64,000 nucleotides of DNA from RPQJ01 sp963777725 (GCA_963777725.1 CAVZRR010000014.1:186001-250000), one strand, 5' to 3'; shown: positions 8,900-18,275, counted from the stretch's first letter. Notes: generated by a model not told the origin, from the letters alone. Numbers and translations are program-made.

Positions 8900-9841
8900 T
8901 CATTTTCCCAGGCCCATGCTCGGCAGCTCGATGCCCAGGCACGACCGACGTTGCTGGCCGCCACCCGTTACGCGGTTCAGGCACGCTTCGCCGCCGCCAT
9001 CCTGCGCGGCACCGGCCGAGAAAACGCCGAAGCCGTTGTTCAAGCTCGTCGTGAGGTTACCGCCGTCGCCGGCACTGCTGCGCGTCAGGTACGCCACGGG
9101 GGTCCGTCGTGGTACACGCCCACCGTGCCGCCACGCGCCTCGGCGCTCATCGCGGCGACGACTCATCGTCCGGTCGACGCAACCTCCCTTTGGGTGCACT
9201 GATCCGGCCACCGAAGTCCGGTGTCGTCCTGCACGACGACGACGCCGCCACCGGCCCTGAGGGCCTGTCCCAACCCCGCCACGAAAACGCCAGCGGCGTT
9301 GTACACGCGCACACCGTAGTTGCCAGCGGGACCGGCACCGATCGTCACTCGTGCACGACGCGCAGGAGTCGCCGCCAGGACTTCTGCGACTCTCAGGATG
9401 ACCTGGCCAGAGGCACTCACCACTTCGAAGGGCGCCACCACTCGGGACGCGCTCGCCGCGGCCGGGACGGTCTTGGCGGCGGGCACGGACTTGGTCTGGG
9501 GCGAAGTCGGCACGTCTGCCTGCTCGCGCTGGCGCGCGCTTTCGACCTGCGCGACCCGTTGACTGAGCGCTCGCACCTGGTCCTGCAAGTGCCGTGTCAC
9601 CGGGGTCATCCGGTGCCTCGCCGGCTTCCGGCTCCCATTCGGTGAACAGCTTCCGCGACTCGCCGGGCCGGCAAGGGCCGACTGACGGCGTTAGTCGCAG
9701 GGTGCCTGCCGCATTGACGCAAATGGCGATCGGATCCCCGGCTACCGCGGCAGACAGGGGGGTCAGCAAGAGCGCGGCGCAGACAGTCATCGCAGGGCAA
9801 TACTGGGCGAACGGTCGCCCCGGCCGGATCGTGGTCTGCAT
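8900..9841 (-). CDS. Secreted protein with coiled coil, several frameshifts
   Basis: First gene of the leftward run of exported proteins. A signal peptide (ALLLTPLSAAVAG) is followed by ICVNAAGTLRLTPSVGPC, a motif common near the start of exported collagen-like/tail-fibre-like proteins. After a frameshift near 9600, a second frame gives a heptad-patterned stretch, LQDQVRALSQRVAQVESARQ (coiled coil, likely trimerising), then FEVVSASGQVILRVAE and GNYGVRVYNAAGVFVAGLGQ, strand-rich repeats seen in fibre tips. A third frame carries a further exported-fibre-type region to the stop at 8900, with CLNRVTGG. At least two shifts are needed, so the exact protein is uncertain. Likely a trimeric surface or extracellular fibre-like protein; function unknown. 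Confidence 0.5.
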   Translation of the reverse strand: MQTTIRPGRPFAQYCPAMTVCAALLLTPLSAAVAGDPIAICVNAAGTLRLTPSVGPCRPGESRKLFTEWEPEAGEAPDDPGDTALAGPGASAQSTGRAGRKRAPARAGRRADFAPDQVRARRQDRPGRGERVPSGGALRSGECLWPGHPESRRSPGGDSCASCTSDDRCRSRWQLRCARVQRRWRFRGGVGTGPQGRWRRRRRAGRHRTSVAGSVHPKGGCVDRTMSRRRDERRGAWRHGGRVPRRTPVAYLTRSSAGDGGNLTTSLNNGFGVFSAGAAQDGGGEACLNRVTGGGQQRRSCLGIELPSMGLGK

Positions 9842-9958
9842 GCGCTTAGGTCCTTGAGTCCTGTGTACTGTGAATAACGACGTCCTGTGTCGAAACCGGC
9901 CAGGTCACTGAGCCTATTTTTCGGGCCCGTCCAGGCACACGCAGGTACAGTGCGGTTT

Positions 9959-12799
9959 ATGCAACGCCCCGGATACGCTGCCGAGTGGACGCAGGTGAGC
10001 GTGCTGCTCGATGAGCTGCTGGAACTGCCCGTGGCCGAACGTGCCGCGGCGCTGCGTAAGTGCGCGCTGCCCGACGCCATACGCAACGAAGTCATGACTT
10101 TGCTGCAGGCCAGTGGCGCCGCGGCCGCAGTTTCGTTTCTCGAACGTGCCTCACCCCTGCCGGATGCCTCGCGCGACTACGCCTCCCTCGCGGCCGGCAC
10201 GCGCCTGGGATCCTTCTCGATCGTGCAGCTGATCGGGCGCGGCGGCATGGGCGAGGTGTATCTCGCGGAGCGCATCGATGGTGGCTTTACGCAGCGCGCC
10301 GCGATCAAGCTGCTGCGACCGGAACTGGCGCTGCAATTTGCGCGTCTCGAGAACGAGCGTCGCATCCTGGCGAGCCTCGAGCATCCGAACATCGCGCGGC
10401 TGCTGGACGGCGGCCTGGCCCCGGATGGCCGTCCTTTCCTGGCAATGGAGTACGTGGCCGGAGACACTCTCACCGAGTACTGCGCACGGTGCTCGCCCGC
10501 ACTGGAATTTCGATTCGAGCTGTTCCTGGCATTGTGTGAAGCGGTGGCACACGCGCACCGCCAGCTGGTCGTGCACCGTGACCTGAAGCCCGGCAACGTG
10601 ATGGTCACGACGACGGGTGAAGTCAAACTGCTGGACTTCGGCATCGCGCGGCTCCTTGAACCCGAATCCATGGTGGCGGAACCGGCGACGCTCGCGTTGC
10701 TGACACCGGACTATGCGGCGCCCGAGCAACTCGCAGGCGAGCGGGCAACGGTCGCTGCCGACGTCTATGCGCTCGGTGCCGTGCTGTATGAATTGCTGGT
10801 CGGCCACGGCCCCTGGCGTTCCGGCTCGAACGAGCCGGTCACTCCGCTGCAAAGACTCTTGCAGGAGACTGCGATCGCGCCGAGCCTGGCTGCCGCGCGG
10901 GCGGTGGGCGGCTACACCGGCGCGCCCCCAGCGCGCCTGCGCGGCGATCTCGATGCGATCGTGCAGAAAGCACTGCGACCGCGACCCGCAGATCGTTACC
11001 CGGACGCCGGTCAACTCGCCGAGGACCTGCGACGGCATTTGCGGCATGAGCCCGTGCATGCGCGGTCGGGTGCGCGGGCCTATGTCGCCCGCCGCTTCCT
11101 CCGGCGTCACTGGCTGCCCTCGGCCGCGGTCGCTTTTGCACTGCTCGCGCTGGGCGCAGGCGCTGCGGCTTTCGCGTGGCAGGCGCAGCGTGCGCAAGTC
11201 GAGGCACGGCGTGCGAACGCAACGCGTGACTTCCTCGTGGGCCTGTTCCGCGCGAGCGATCCGCGTGTGGCCGAGGACCAGCCGCGTGCAACGATCACGG
11301 TGCGCGCGTTGCTGGATCGAGGCGCGGAGCGGGTAGCGACGGAGTTCGCGGGCGATCCGGCGACACAACTCGAACTACTCGGCGTGATCGGCGATGCGCT
11401 GCGCGAGCTGGGTGAGGATGCGCGCTACAAGCAGCTCGAAGCGCAGCGTGTAGACCTTGCGCGTCGCACCTACGGCCCAACCCATCCGGTCATCGTGACC
11501 GCCGCGCTCGACCAGGCCGCCGCCGCACTCGAGAGCAACGAGACGACCACAGCTTTGGCGGCGGTGACGCAAGCCGAGACGCTGATTCGTCAGGGCGGCC
11601 ACGAACGCAGCGTGCTGCAGGCGCGAGCGCTCGCACTTCGTGGCATGTCGCTCATGCCCGACGTGAACGCGGCGACTGCGAGTCGTGCGGCGCTCGAAGC
11701 GGCGGTCGCGCTGTATGCACGCGTGGCGCCGACCGATGCCGGTCGCGTCAGCGCACTCAACGATCTGGGCGTATGGCTGCAAAACGGACTGAAGTACGCT
11801 GACGCCGCGATCCGCTACCGCGAGGCGCTGGCGGTGGCAGAGCGCGTCCCGCCACTGTCGCGCAACGATGCCGAACGGCTCGTGATCTATTTCAACTTGT
11901 CGCGCGCGCTGCTGCTGCAGAACGACATCGCGGGCGCCGACGCTACCTTTGACGCGGCCGAGAGACTGGCGCGCCAGACTTACGGGGAATCGCATCACAG
12001 TTACTGGGCGGTTGCGGCCAACCGGGCACGGTGGCTCCACCTGCGCGGCGAACGCGAGCGCGCCGACGCGCTGTTCAAGAAGCTGCTGGCTAACCTGCCG
12101 GCCGAACCCAAGCCCGCTCAGCTTTACAACGCGGCAGAGGCACGCGAGTGGTACGGATACTGCCTGGCTGCCGAAGGCCGTGCCTTCGACGCGATCGAGC
12201 CACTGGAATATGCCGAGCGCGTCTATCTCGCCCAGCCCAGGTTCAGCTATGACCTGCCGCGCGTGCGGCTGACGCTCGGCGATGCCTACGAGCGAGCCGG
12301 TCGCCTCGACGATGCCCGACGCACGCTGTACGCCGCACTGCAACAGCGAGCAGCCGACGGCCCAGCGGACTTTCAACCGTTGCTTGCGGCACGTGAACGC
12401 TGGGGTCGGTACCTGCTGGCGCGGGGCGACCTGCCTGGCGCCGAGGAGCAGTTCCGCGAGGTCATCGAGCAATCCGGCGACCGCCGGCTCGCGCACACGG
12501 CACTGGCACACGGTGGCGTCGCGTTGATTGCAATTGCGCGGCAAGAGTTGCCCCTTGCCGACCTCGCCAGTCGTGCGGCCGTCGACACGATCGCGGCAGT
12601 CGAGGGGTTCATTGACGTGCGCATGGAGCCTTACCTGTGGCGAATCCGGGCCGAGGTCCTCACCGCGTCGGGAGACGCGGCCGCGGCTGGCGAATGGCGT
12701 CGGCGCGCGCCGGTGGCGAGCGAGCGATACGATGCCCCGGGAGCCTCGACCCGCACGGAGACCGCCGGCGCACTGGCATCGCTCGCTGCCGTGCGCTGA
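9959..12799 (+). CDS. Transmembrane Ser/Thr protein kinase with TPR repeats
   Basis: Hanks-type kinase of about 946 residues. Counting from the ATG at 9959: a short N-terminal helical region (LLDELLELPVAERAAALRK) typical of this family, a kinase domain from about residue 80 with glycine loop GRGGMGEVYLAE, the catalytic lysine in AIKLL, catalytic loop HRDLKPGN near 206, DFG near 226 and AAPEQ near 255, then one transmembrane helix around 385-405 (FALLALGAGAAAFAW). The C-terminal ~520 residues are tetratricopeptide-like helices facing the periplasm, probably for ligand or partner binding. A longer open frame from 9887 exists but is not family-like. The gene is convergent with the ECF sigma gene; stops are 8 bp apart. 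Such kinase/sigma pairs are common in Xanthomonadales, where the kinase is thought to control the sigma factor. Clean reading frame over its full length. Confidence 0.93.
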   Translation: MQRPGYAAEWTQVSVLLDELLELPVAERAAALRKCALPDAIRNEVMTLLQASGAAAAVSFLERASPLPDASRDYASLAAGTRLGSFSIVQLIGRGGMGEVYLAERIDGGFTQRAAIKLLRPELALQFARLENERRILASLEHPNIARLLDGGLAPDGRPFLAMEYVAGDTLTEYCARCSPALEFRFELFLALCEAVAHAHRQLVVHRDLKPGNVMVTTTGEVKLLDFGIARLLEPESMVAEPATLALLTPDYAAPEQLAGERATVAADVYALGAVLYELLVGHGPWRSGSNEPVTPLQRLLQETAIAPSLAAARAVGGYTGAPPARLRGDLDAIVQKALRPRPADRYPDAGQLAEDLRRHLRHEPVHARSGARAYVARRFLRRHWLPSAAVAFALLALGAGAAAFAWQAQRAQVEARRANATRDFLVGLFRASDPRVAEDQPRATITVRALLDRGAERVATEFAGDPATQLELLGVIGDALRELGEDARYKQLEAQRVDLARRTYGPTHPVIVTAALDQAAAALESNETTTALAAVTQAETLIRQGGHERSVLQARALALRGMSLMPDVNAATASRAALEAAVALYARVAPTDAGRVSALNDLGVWLQNGLKYADAAIRYREALAVAERVPPLSRNDAERLVIYFNLSRALLLQNDIAGADATFDAAERLARQTYGESHHSYWAVAANRARWLHLRGERERADALFKKLLANLPAEPKPAQLYNAAEAREWYGYCLAAEGRAFDAIEPLEYAERVYLAQPRFSYDLPRVRLTLGDAYERAGRLDDARRTLYAALQQRAADGPADFQPLLAARERWGRYLLARGDLPGAEEQFREVIEQSGDRRLAHTALAHGGVALIAIARQELPLADLASRAAVDTIAAVEGFIDVRMEPYLWRIRAEVLTASGDAAAAGEWRRRAPVASERYDAPGASTRTETAGALASLAAVR

Positions 12800-12806
12800 G
12801 TGCGCG

Positions 12807-13352
12807 CTACGGTTCCGCCTGCAATTCGCGGTAGAGGAATGCGCGCGCCTTGGCCCAGTCCCGGCGTACCGACCGTTCGCTGCGCTGCAGCAACTGCGCC
12901 GTCTCGACTTCGCTGTACCCGGCAAAAAACCGGCACTCGACCAGGTGGGCAAGTTCTGGCTCGAGCGTACCGAGACGCCCGAGCGCGTCGTCGAGCCGAA
13001 GCAACTGCTCGTCCGGCAGGTCCAGCACGGGTTCTGCGAATTCCAGTGAGACCGGCTCGGCCAGCTCGCCGCCGCGCTTGGCGCATTGACGGGCTCGCGC
13101 CGCATCGACGAGCACCTGCCGGATGGCCACCGCGGCCGTGCGCAGGAAATGCACGCGACTGGCCCAATTACCCGATCGGTGCAGCTTGAGGTAGGCCTCG
13201 TGAATCAAGGCGGTCGTTTGCAGCGTGGCCGACGGAGGTGCCCGGCGCCGGACCCCGTGCGCGACACGCCGCAGGTCCTCGTACAACAGCGCGACGAGCG
13301 CCGCCGTCGTCTCGGGATCCTCGGCACGGTCGGCAGGCGGCAAGTCTGGCAT
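12807..13352 (-). CDS. ECF-like RNA polymerase sigma factor (TIGR02999 type)
   Basis: About 181 residues. Region 2: ALVALLYEDLRRVAHGVRRR then TTALIHEAYLKLHRSG, FLRTAAVAIRQVLVDAARAR; region 4: LAHLVECRFFAGYSEVETAQ and SERSVRRDWAKARAFLYREL (helix-turn-helix). These are hallmarks of the sigma family paired with TPR-bearing Ser/Thr kinases. The ATG at 13352 is preferred over an upstream frame extension because the family starts at about this point. It converges with the kinase gene at 9959-12799, stops 8 bp apart, so the pair is probably functionally linked though not in one transcript. It may direct transcription of the exported-protein run 9841-5627, but no promoter motif for it could be identified. 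Confidence 0.93.
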   Translation of the reverse strand: MPDLPPADRAEDPETTAALVALLYEDLRRVAHGVRRRAPPSATLQTTALIHEAYLKLHRSGNWASRVHFLRTAAVAIRQVLVDAARARQCAKRGGELAEPVSLEFAEPVLDLPDEQLLRLDDALGRLGTLEPELAHLVECRFFAGYSEVETAQLLQRSERSVRRDWAKARAFLYRELQAEP

Positions 13353-13486
13353 TCGGTGAGTGTATCGCGACACGACGGATTGACCGAACGCAATCCGCGC
13401 CGGGCAGTGGAAGTGCATGGCCGGTTTTGCATCGGGACCTCGTATTCATACCGAGAGCAGTGTTCGACCCCTACTGGAGGAGCCCC

Positions 13487-14027
13487 ATGACGGACGCTCG
13501 TGAAACTCGACGGCGGCTGGCCGCACTGCGACCGGCGGCGGGTCGCCTGTCGCCTGCCGCGGTGGTCCTGCTGGCCTTGCTGGGCACGGCTTGTGCGCCG
13601 CAGCCGGCTTCGTCTCCGATCAGCCGCGACCGCAATCCCCGTCGCGTCCCCCGGGCTGCCGACCGGGGCGTGCCGGCTTCTGACGAGCGCTGAAGTGGCC
13701 GCCTCGATCGGGGCGCCGGTCGACGCCGGCGAAGTGACCGGCCCGCTCGACTCGATGTGCAGCTGGGGGATCCGTGACGGCAGCGACCGCAGCGTGCGGC
13801 TGCAACTCGTGCCTCGCGACTATTGGGAGGATGGCGCACGACAACCAGGCGGGGAGTCGCTGGACGGGGTGGGCGAGAAAGCATTCGTTGGGCCGTGGCT
13901 CGACGACGAGCGTGCCGGCGCGCTGACGCCGGCAGGCGCCATCTTCGTAATGAGTCCGCAGCGCGACGCGTCGCTCGCCCTGCTGCGCCTTGCGGTGCCG
14001 CGTGCGAACCCCGGCGAGCGTCAGTGA
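13487..14027 (+). CDS. Lipoprotein with DUF3558-like domain, frameshifted
   Basis: A strong ribosome-binding site (GGAGGAG) lies five bases before the ATG at 13487. The N-terminus is a lipoprotein signal with lipobox LLGTAC. The frame shifts at about 13640-13670 within CCCCCGGG, after which the other frame continues ACRLLTSAEVAASIGAPV, a single internal Cys in MCSWGI, and a strand-rich domain with VRLQLVPRDYWEDG and GVGEKAFVGPWL. The C..LLT..EV...G..V pattern followed by a C.W motif matches DUF3558-like lipoproteins. About 180 residues. Divergent from the ECF sigma gene; the region 13353-13486 between them holds the two promoters but no clear boxes were found. Function unknown. Confidence 0.6.
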
Positions 14028-14221
14028 GTCAAACCGCGCGCATGAGGGGAATGTCTGCGACGACTGATCGATCGGTGTGGCGATGAGCGGCTTGCCACAG
14101 CGCAAGACATTACGGGTGCGACTCTGGGCCGGGCTCGACGGCTTGGCACTGCTCGGCGCGGGCAAGTCTACCGTCGGTCGTCCTCGTGCTGGCCATTGCT
14201 CTGAAGTACGTGGAGAACGTC

Positions 14222-14560
14222 ATGACGATCGTTGAACCCACCTGGAGCCGCTGCGTGAAGATCTGGTGGTCATTCGCCTGGCGCGCAATGCTCCTCACGG
14301 TCCCGGTGATGTTCGTAATGATGGGTGTGTTGGCCTCGCTGCTGCCGTTCCCGAAACCCGGACAATCGCCGGCGCCATTCGATCCCGCCCGGATTGGTCT
14401 GGTGTTCACCGTGGGCTATCCGTTGATGTTGGCCCTGGTGGTGGGTGCACAGGTCGCGGCGCTCCGCTGGATGCTCCGTCGCCAGCGCTGGCAAAACTTC
14501 TTTGTCGCGCTCATCCCCGCCCCTGACCCCGCCGAGGTACTGCAGCGGCAGCAACCTTAG
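14222..14560 (+). CDS. Small membrane protein
   Basis: 112 residues with two clear transmembrane helices: MLLTVPVMFVMMGVLASLLP and LVFTVGYPLMLALVVGAQVA, plus an amphipathic start (WSRCVKIWWSFAWRA) and a cationic end (RWMLRRQRWQNFF). The ATG at 14222 has a GGAGA six bases upstream. An in-frame GTG at 14186 would add a hydrophobic start (LAIALKYVE), and a further piece of coding-like sequence (ATG at 14083, WAGLDGLALLGAG) lies upstream in another frame, so the true N-terminus may be longer and broken by a frameshift near 14160. No family recognised. Confidence 0.55.
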   Translation: MTIVEPTWSRCVKIWWSFAWRAMLLTVPVMFVMMGVLASLLPFPKPGQSPAPFDPARIGLVFTVGYPLMLALVVGAQVAALRWMLRRQRWQNFFVALIPAPDPAEVLQRQQP

Positions 14561-14711
14561 TGGGCTCGCCCGTGCGGCCCACGCCCGGAGGCTGCTGCAG
14601 TTCGTCCTTCACAGCTGTCACTCATCCACCCGCGATGATTCTGTAGATGACCGGCATGAACGCGCCTGGCATTGCGCGGCGATACGCCTGCCCGTCGTGG
14701 CGACGTACTGC

Positions 14712-15262
14712 CTATTGAACGGTGATCGACACAGTATCCACGACAGGTTCGCCCTCAGTCGGCCGGCCCGAGCCGTCCAGCGGCTGAACCGTGAGTGAAA
14801 TCCTCGCCTCACCTGGACGGATCGCGCGCAGCACCATCCGGTTGTGCGCCGGACGATCCGGGTCGGTTCGATGTGCACGGCCAGGCTGTCCGGGCTGCCC
14901 GAGTTGGCCGCAACCACCGTCGCCCACACAGCGTGTCGCCCCAGGAACCGGTCCCCCGCGAAGATCCAGCTGCCGCCGCGCCGATACAGGCCATACCGTG
15001 CGATGGATGCACTGACAGTGATCTCTGCACCAACGGGCAGGTGGGTCAGCAGGATCCGCTCATAGGCGCGCTCCCCGGCACGCAGCCGGAGCTGCGTCAC
15101 CTCATCGAGGCTCGCGTTCTCGACTCGTTCGACATCCAACTGAATACGACCGCCATCGGTGTCGCCGCGGAAGTCATCCTGCAGCCTCCCACAACCACAC
15201 AGCGCCAGCGCCGTCACCACGACGACGCACACGCTCTGCAGCCGCTGCAGTCCCTCCCTCAT
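14712..15262 (-). CDS. Small lipoprotein, frameshifted
   Basis: About 183 residues. The start ATG at 15262 overlaps the stop of the upstream membrane-protein gene by four bases (ATGA). A lipoprotein signal with lipobox LALCGC is seen. The mature protein is strand-rich (GGRIQLDVERVEN, VTQLRLRAGERAYERILLTH, EITVSASIARYGLYR). Around 14850 the frame shifts after IEPTRIVRRT and continues NRMVLRAIRPGEARISLTVQ to the TAG at 14712, a sequence typical of a closing Ig-like strand pair. Likely an outer-membrane-anchored beta-sandwich protein; no family recognised. Translationally coupled to the gene at 15259-15676. Confidence 0.5.
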
Positions 15263-15676
15263 CGTGGTGCAACTTCCTGCCGCTCCCACCAGCGGAGCAA
15301 CCCGCCGACGACCGCACTGCCGATCACACACCACACGAGCGCCGGACCCAGGCCATTGCCGAGTTGCGCGAACACCGGCTTCAGCGGCAACAGTGTCAAC
15401 GGAAACAGCAATCCGAGCAGCAATGCCACGCGCCAGCCCGGTGCGTCCCTGCGGCGCGCGACGTCGCATCACGACCAGTCCCACGACAAGCCCGCACGCA
15501 CACAGCAGCGCCGGAAGCAGATTGATCACAAACACCCAGTGAAACGATCCGAGCTTGCCGAGCGCATGCCCGCGCCCCGGCAGCACGTACTGCGCGAGCG
15601 CCGCCCACGCCGTGAGCCCGCCCCACACACCGACGGCGTAGCTCGCAACCAGCCGCCATCTCGCACTGGCGTTCAC
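15259..15676 (-). CDS. Integral membrane protein, frameshifted
   Basis: About 139 residues, GTG start at 15676 with GGGGGAG eight bases upstream. Four probable transmembrane helices: VASYAVGVWGGLTAWAALAQ, VFVINLLPALLCACGLVVGL, then after a frameshift near 15450 WRVALLLGLLFPLTLLPL and LVWCVIGSAVVGGLL. The protein ends RWWERQEVAPR with a TGA overlapping the next gene's ATG. The layout resembles small DUF-type inner-membrane proteins of unknown role. Probably forms a two-gene unit with the lipoprotein at 14712-15262. Confidence 0.5.
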
Positions 15677-15742
15677 GACCGAACTCCCCCTGCGCCTGTC
15701 CCGCGATCTCGCGCCAACACCAGCTACTTCGTACGGCCCCGT

Positions 15743-16108
15743 CTAGGGCCGGATGCCGACGGCCGAAATCTGGGAGTAGCCGCCCACGCCGCACGCACCG
15801 GTGACGAATACACGCACCTTCTTGCCTGAACTGACCGATTCGAGCAGGGCCCGGTACATCTGCTCCGACCCCTTCGCACTGTGGTCCTGGTAGAAGGTCT
15901 GCTTGTCCCGGCATCCGCTCGGGTTCTGCGAAAACGCAATCGTGACCTCGTAGCGCTGGTGAATGGTCGGAGTCAATTCAGTCACGAGGGCATAGTCAGT
16001 CCAGCCGGCTTCCGCCACCGCGTCCGACGCGGCGGCGACGATGCCGATCGCACCGACGACCGCGGATATCGCTGCTCGCGCGATGGTCCCAGGACGCCAC
16101 CCACGCAC
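15743..16108 (-). CDS. Small exported protein
   Basis: About 121 residues with a signal peptide (AAISAVVGAIGIVAAASDAVAEA, cleavage near AEA) and a compact domain containing two cysteines (NPSGCRD and TGACGVGG). Segments TDYALVTELTPTIHQRYEVT and YRALLESVSSGKKVRVFVTG suggest an alpha/beta fold. GTG at 16108 is the most likely start because it places the signal peptide at the N-terminus, although no strong ribosome-binding site is visible and the frame stays open upstream. No family is recognised. It lies downstream of the DUF5329 gene on the same strand. Confidence 0.5.
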   Translation of the reverse strand: MRGWRPGTIARAAISAVVGAIGIVAAASDAVAEAGWTDYALVTELTPTIHQRYEVTIAFSQNPSGCRDKQTFYQDHSAKGSEQMYRALLESVSSGKKVRVFVTGACGVGGYSQISAVGIRP

Positions 16109-16230
16109 GCTCGTCGCCCGATCGCGAAACCACCCCTGCCACGCTGCTCCCGGCGCCCGGCAGGCGCGAGGAGCTTCGCTGCGTCCCCCTCCGAATTTCA
16201 CAGCGACGGCGCCGCTCCGCAATGAGCGAC

Positions 16231-16656
16231 TCAAATGGGCGGCACCCCGCGCGAGCCACGCAACCGGTCGAGTTCTGCCCGCAGCCACATAGCGCTCGGT
16301 ACCGTTTGATGGAGCTGGCATCGAACGAGGTAGGGCTTGCCGCTCATGCTGCTCTTGGAGCCCGCCTTCTCGATGAAGTCCTCGGCACTCCCGATTTGGG
16401 AGTGCTTCACCAGGTATTGGTTCTTGTTCTCGAGATGTGCCGCTGCGTCCGTGGCGGAGTACCAGGTGCCGTTGCGCTGGAACTCGCACCCGGACGTCCG
16501 TAGGTACGCGAGCAGCTGTGCGATCTCGGCTTTTGCCGCGGCGCTCGGCGTACCAGCCCACGCGAGGGAACCGAACATCAGCGCACTCGCGAAGATCAGC
16601 GCTCGGAGCCACACCGGGAGCATTGCGCCTGCGCCTTGTGATCGGTTGGCAATCAC
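16231..16656 (-). CDS. DUF5329-family exported protein
   Basis: 141 residues. The sequence matches the DUF5329 pattern: KAEIAQLLAYLRTSGCEFQR, NGTWYSATDAAAHLENKNQY, SAEDFIEKAGSKSSMSGKPY and MWLRAELDRLR. A signal peptide (LIFASALMFGSLAWA) targets it to the periplasm. The GTG at 16656 overlaps the stop of the upstream luciferase-like gene by four bases (GTGA), the same arrangement used by other genes here; an internal ATG at 16623 is an alternative that would also leave an intact signal peptide. Two cysteines are conserved and probably form a disulfide. The family has no known function. Confidence 0.8.
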   Translation of the reverse strand: MIANRSQGAGAMLPVWLRALIFASALMFGSLAWAGTPSAAAKAEIAQLLAYLRTSGCEFQRNGTWYSATDAAAHLENKNQYLVKHSQIGSAEDFIEKAGSKSSMSGKPYLVRCQLHQTVPSAMWLRAELDRLRGSRGVPPI

Positions 16657-17667
16657 TCGATCCTCGCCCCACGCGCATCGAGCAGACCCCGCAACACCCC
16701 GGCCGCCAGTTCGAACGAACGCAGGCGCGCGGCGTGATCAAACACGTTCGCGGTCAGCATCAGCTCATCCGGCCGGTGCCGCGCAACAAACGCCGCGATG
16801 CCACGCCCGACCGTCTCCGGTGCCCCAACCGCCGCACAGGCGAGCGCCCGGTCGACACCGGCCCGCTCGTCCGGCGTGCTCACGGCGGTGATGTCCTCGA
16901 CCGGCGGCTGCACCAATCCCGGCCGCCCGCGCCGCAGGTTGATGAAGCCGAGCTGCTGCGACGTGAACAACCGCCGTGCCTCGATTTCGCTGTCCGCAGC
17001 GACCACGTTGAGCGCCAGCATCACGTGACGGCCGTGCGAGGCGTGACGAGGGCCGAAACGTCCCGCGGTACACGGCCAGCGCCTGCTCCAGCATGTCTGG
17101 CGCGAAGTGCGACGCGAACGCATACGGCAGCCCGAGCCGCGCGGCGAGTTGTGCACCGAACAGGCTCGAGCCCAGGATCCACGCTTCCACCTCGACCCCC
17201 GCGCCCGGCACCGCTCGAACCTGCTGACCCGGCTGCACCGGATCGAAGTACTGCAGCAGTTCGATGACGTCGGCCGGGAACTCCTCGGCCGCTGCGTAGT
17301 AACGCCGCAGTGCACGCGTGGCCGCCGCGTCGGTACCTGGCGCCCGTCCGAGCCCGAGGTCGATCCGTCCCGGATACAACGAGGCCAGCGTGCCGAACTG
17401 CTCCGCGACCTGCAGCGGCGCATGGTTCGGTAGCATGATGCCGCCCGAACCGACCCGCATTGTGGTGGTGGCCGCGGCCACGTGCCCGATCAGTACCGCG
17501 GTCGCTGCACTCGCAATGCCGGGCATGTTGTGGTGCTCGGCGAGCCAGTAGCGTCGGTAACCGAGGCGCTCCGCGAGACGCGCGAGCTCGATCATGTTCG
17601 CAAAGGCGCGGCGCGCGTCACTGCCCTCGGTGACCGGCACCAGATCCAGGATCGAGAACGGAATCAT
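16653..17667 (-). CDS. Luciferase-like (LLM-class) flavin-dependent oxidoreductase
   Basis: About 338 residues, normal for the MsnO8/LLM-class family of FMN-dependent monooxygenases. Diagnostic parts: MIPFSILDLVPVTEGSDA at the start, RYWLAEHHNMPGIASAATAV, VGSGGIMLPNHAPLQVAEQF and YPGRIDLGLGRAPGTD. Near 17027 the frame shifts; removing one T from CGTCACG restores RPHVMLALNVVAADSEIEAR, the expected continuation, and the C-terminal GIAAFVARHRPDELMLTANV. The ATG at 17667 directly precedes the conserved start. Its stop overlaps the DUF5329 start. The natural substrate is unknown. Confidence 0.88.
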
Positions 17668-17703
17668 CGTGCTGACGCCACCTCCGCGCTGCATCGAGTG
17701 TAG

Positions 17704-17835
17704 CCGAACCGCGAAATTCGAATCGGCCAGAGCTACGTCGGAGTCGCCCCCGAGATCGCCGAGCGCGAGATCGCCGAGGCGGTGGCACACGCCCGCAAGG
17801 CAACGAAGGCTGCACGGCCCCGCAAGCGGCGCTGA
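17704..17835 (+). pseudogene. Truncated antitoxin remnant upstream of PIN toxin
   Basis: An open stretch without any start codon, bounded by an in-frame stop at 17701, encodes an Ala/Glu-rich helix (VGVAPEIAEREIAEAVAHAR) followed by a basic tail (KATKAARPRKRR). Its TGA overlaps the ATG of the PIN gene (TGATG), the standard junction in type II toxin-antitoxin operons. I read it as the 3' end of the cognate antitoxin whose DNA-binding 5' part has been lost, possibly at the junction with the luciferase-like gene. Confidence 0.5.
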
Positions 17836-18275
17836 TGCGCGTCGTCATCGACACGAACCTCTGGCTCTCGGGCCTAATGTTGCCCGGCAGTGTGCCCGGC
17901 CACATCGTTCGTTCCGCGTTAATGGCGCAAATCACGGCCGTCCTGAGCGAGCCGATGCTTCAGGAACTTCGCCTCGCACTGCACTATCGACGAGTCCGCG
18001 CGCGGATCTCATTGTCCGATGAGGAGCTCGAGCGGTATTTCGCCGAGCTGCGCTACATCGCCGAAATGGTCGATATCGTCGGTTCGACGGCTCATGTGCC
18101 ACGCGATCGTCGCGACGACATCGTGCTCTCGGCCTACATCGCCAGCGGTGCCGACTACCTGCTGACCGGGGACGACGACCTCCTGTCGCTCCGCCCGGAC
18201 CATTCGATACTCACCGCCCGCGAGTTCTACGACGGTTCTGTCCGGGCTCATCCTTTACACAATGGTCCGGGTTGA
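17835..18275 (+). CDS. PIN-domain toxin (COG1569 type), 3' end altered by IS
   Basis: 146 residues. A PIN nuclease of the putative toxin family COG1569/TIGR00305: starts MRVVIDTNLWLSGLMLPGS with the first catalytic Asp, has ELRLALHYRRVR and ends RRDDIVLSAYIASGADYLLT then GDDDLLSL with the further acidic residues. PIN toxins cleave RNA. The expected C-terminus ILTAREF is followed by YDGSVRAHPLHNGPG, encoded by the left end of the IS481-type element, so insertion replaced the last codons. The antitoxin is truncated, which suggests that the toxin is now inactive or tolerated. Confidence 0.82.
   Translation: MRVVIDTNLWLSGLMLPGSVPGHIVRSALMAQITAVLSEPMLQELRLALHYRRVRARISLSDEELERYFAELRYIAEMVDIVGSTAHVPRDRRDDIVLSAYIASGADYLLTGDDDLLSLRPDHSILTAREFYDGSVRAHPLHNGPG

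Noticed and set aside
10151..13105. Two long leftward frames opposite the Ser/Thr kinase
   Set aside because: Shadow frames of the kinase; no domain content.
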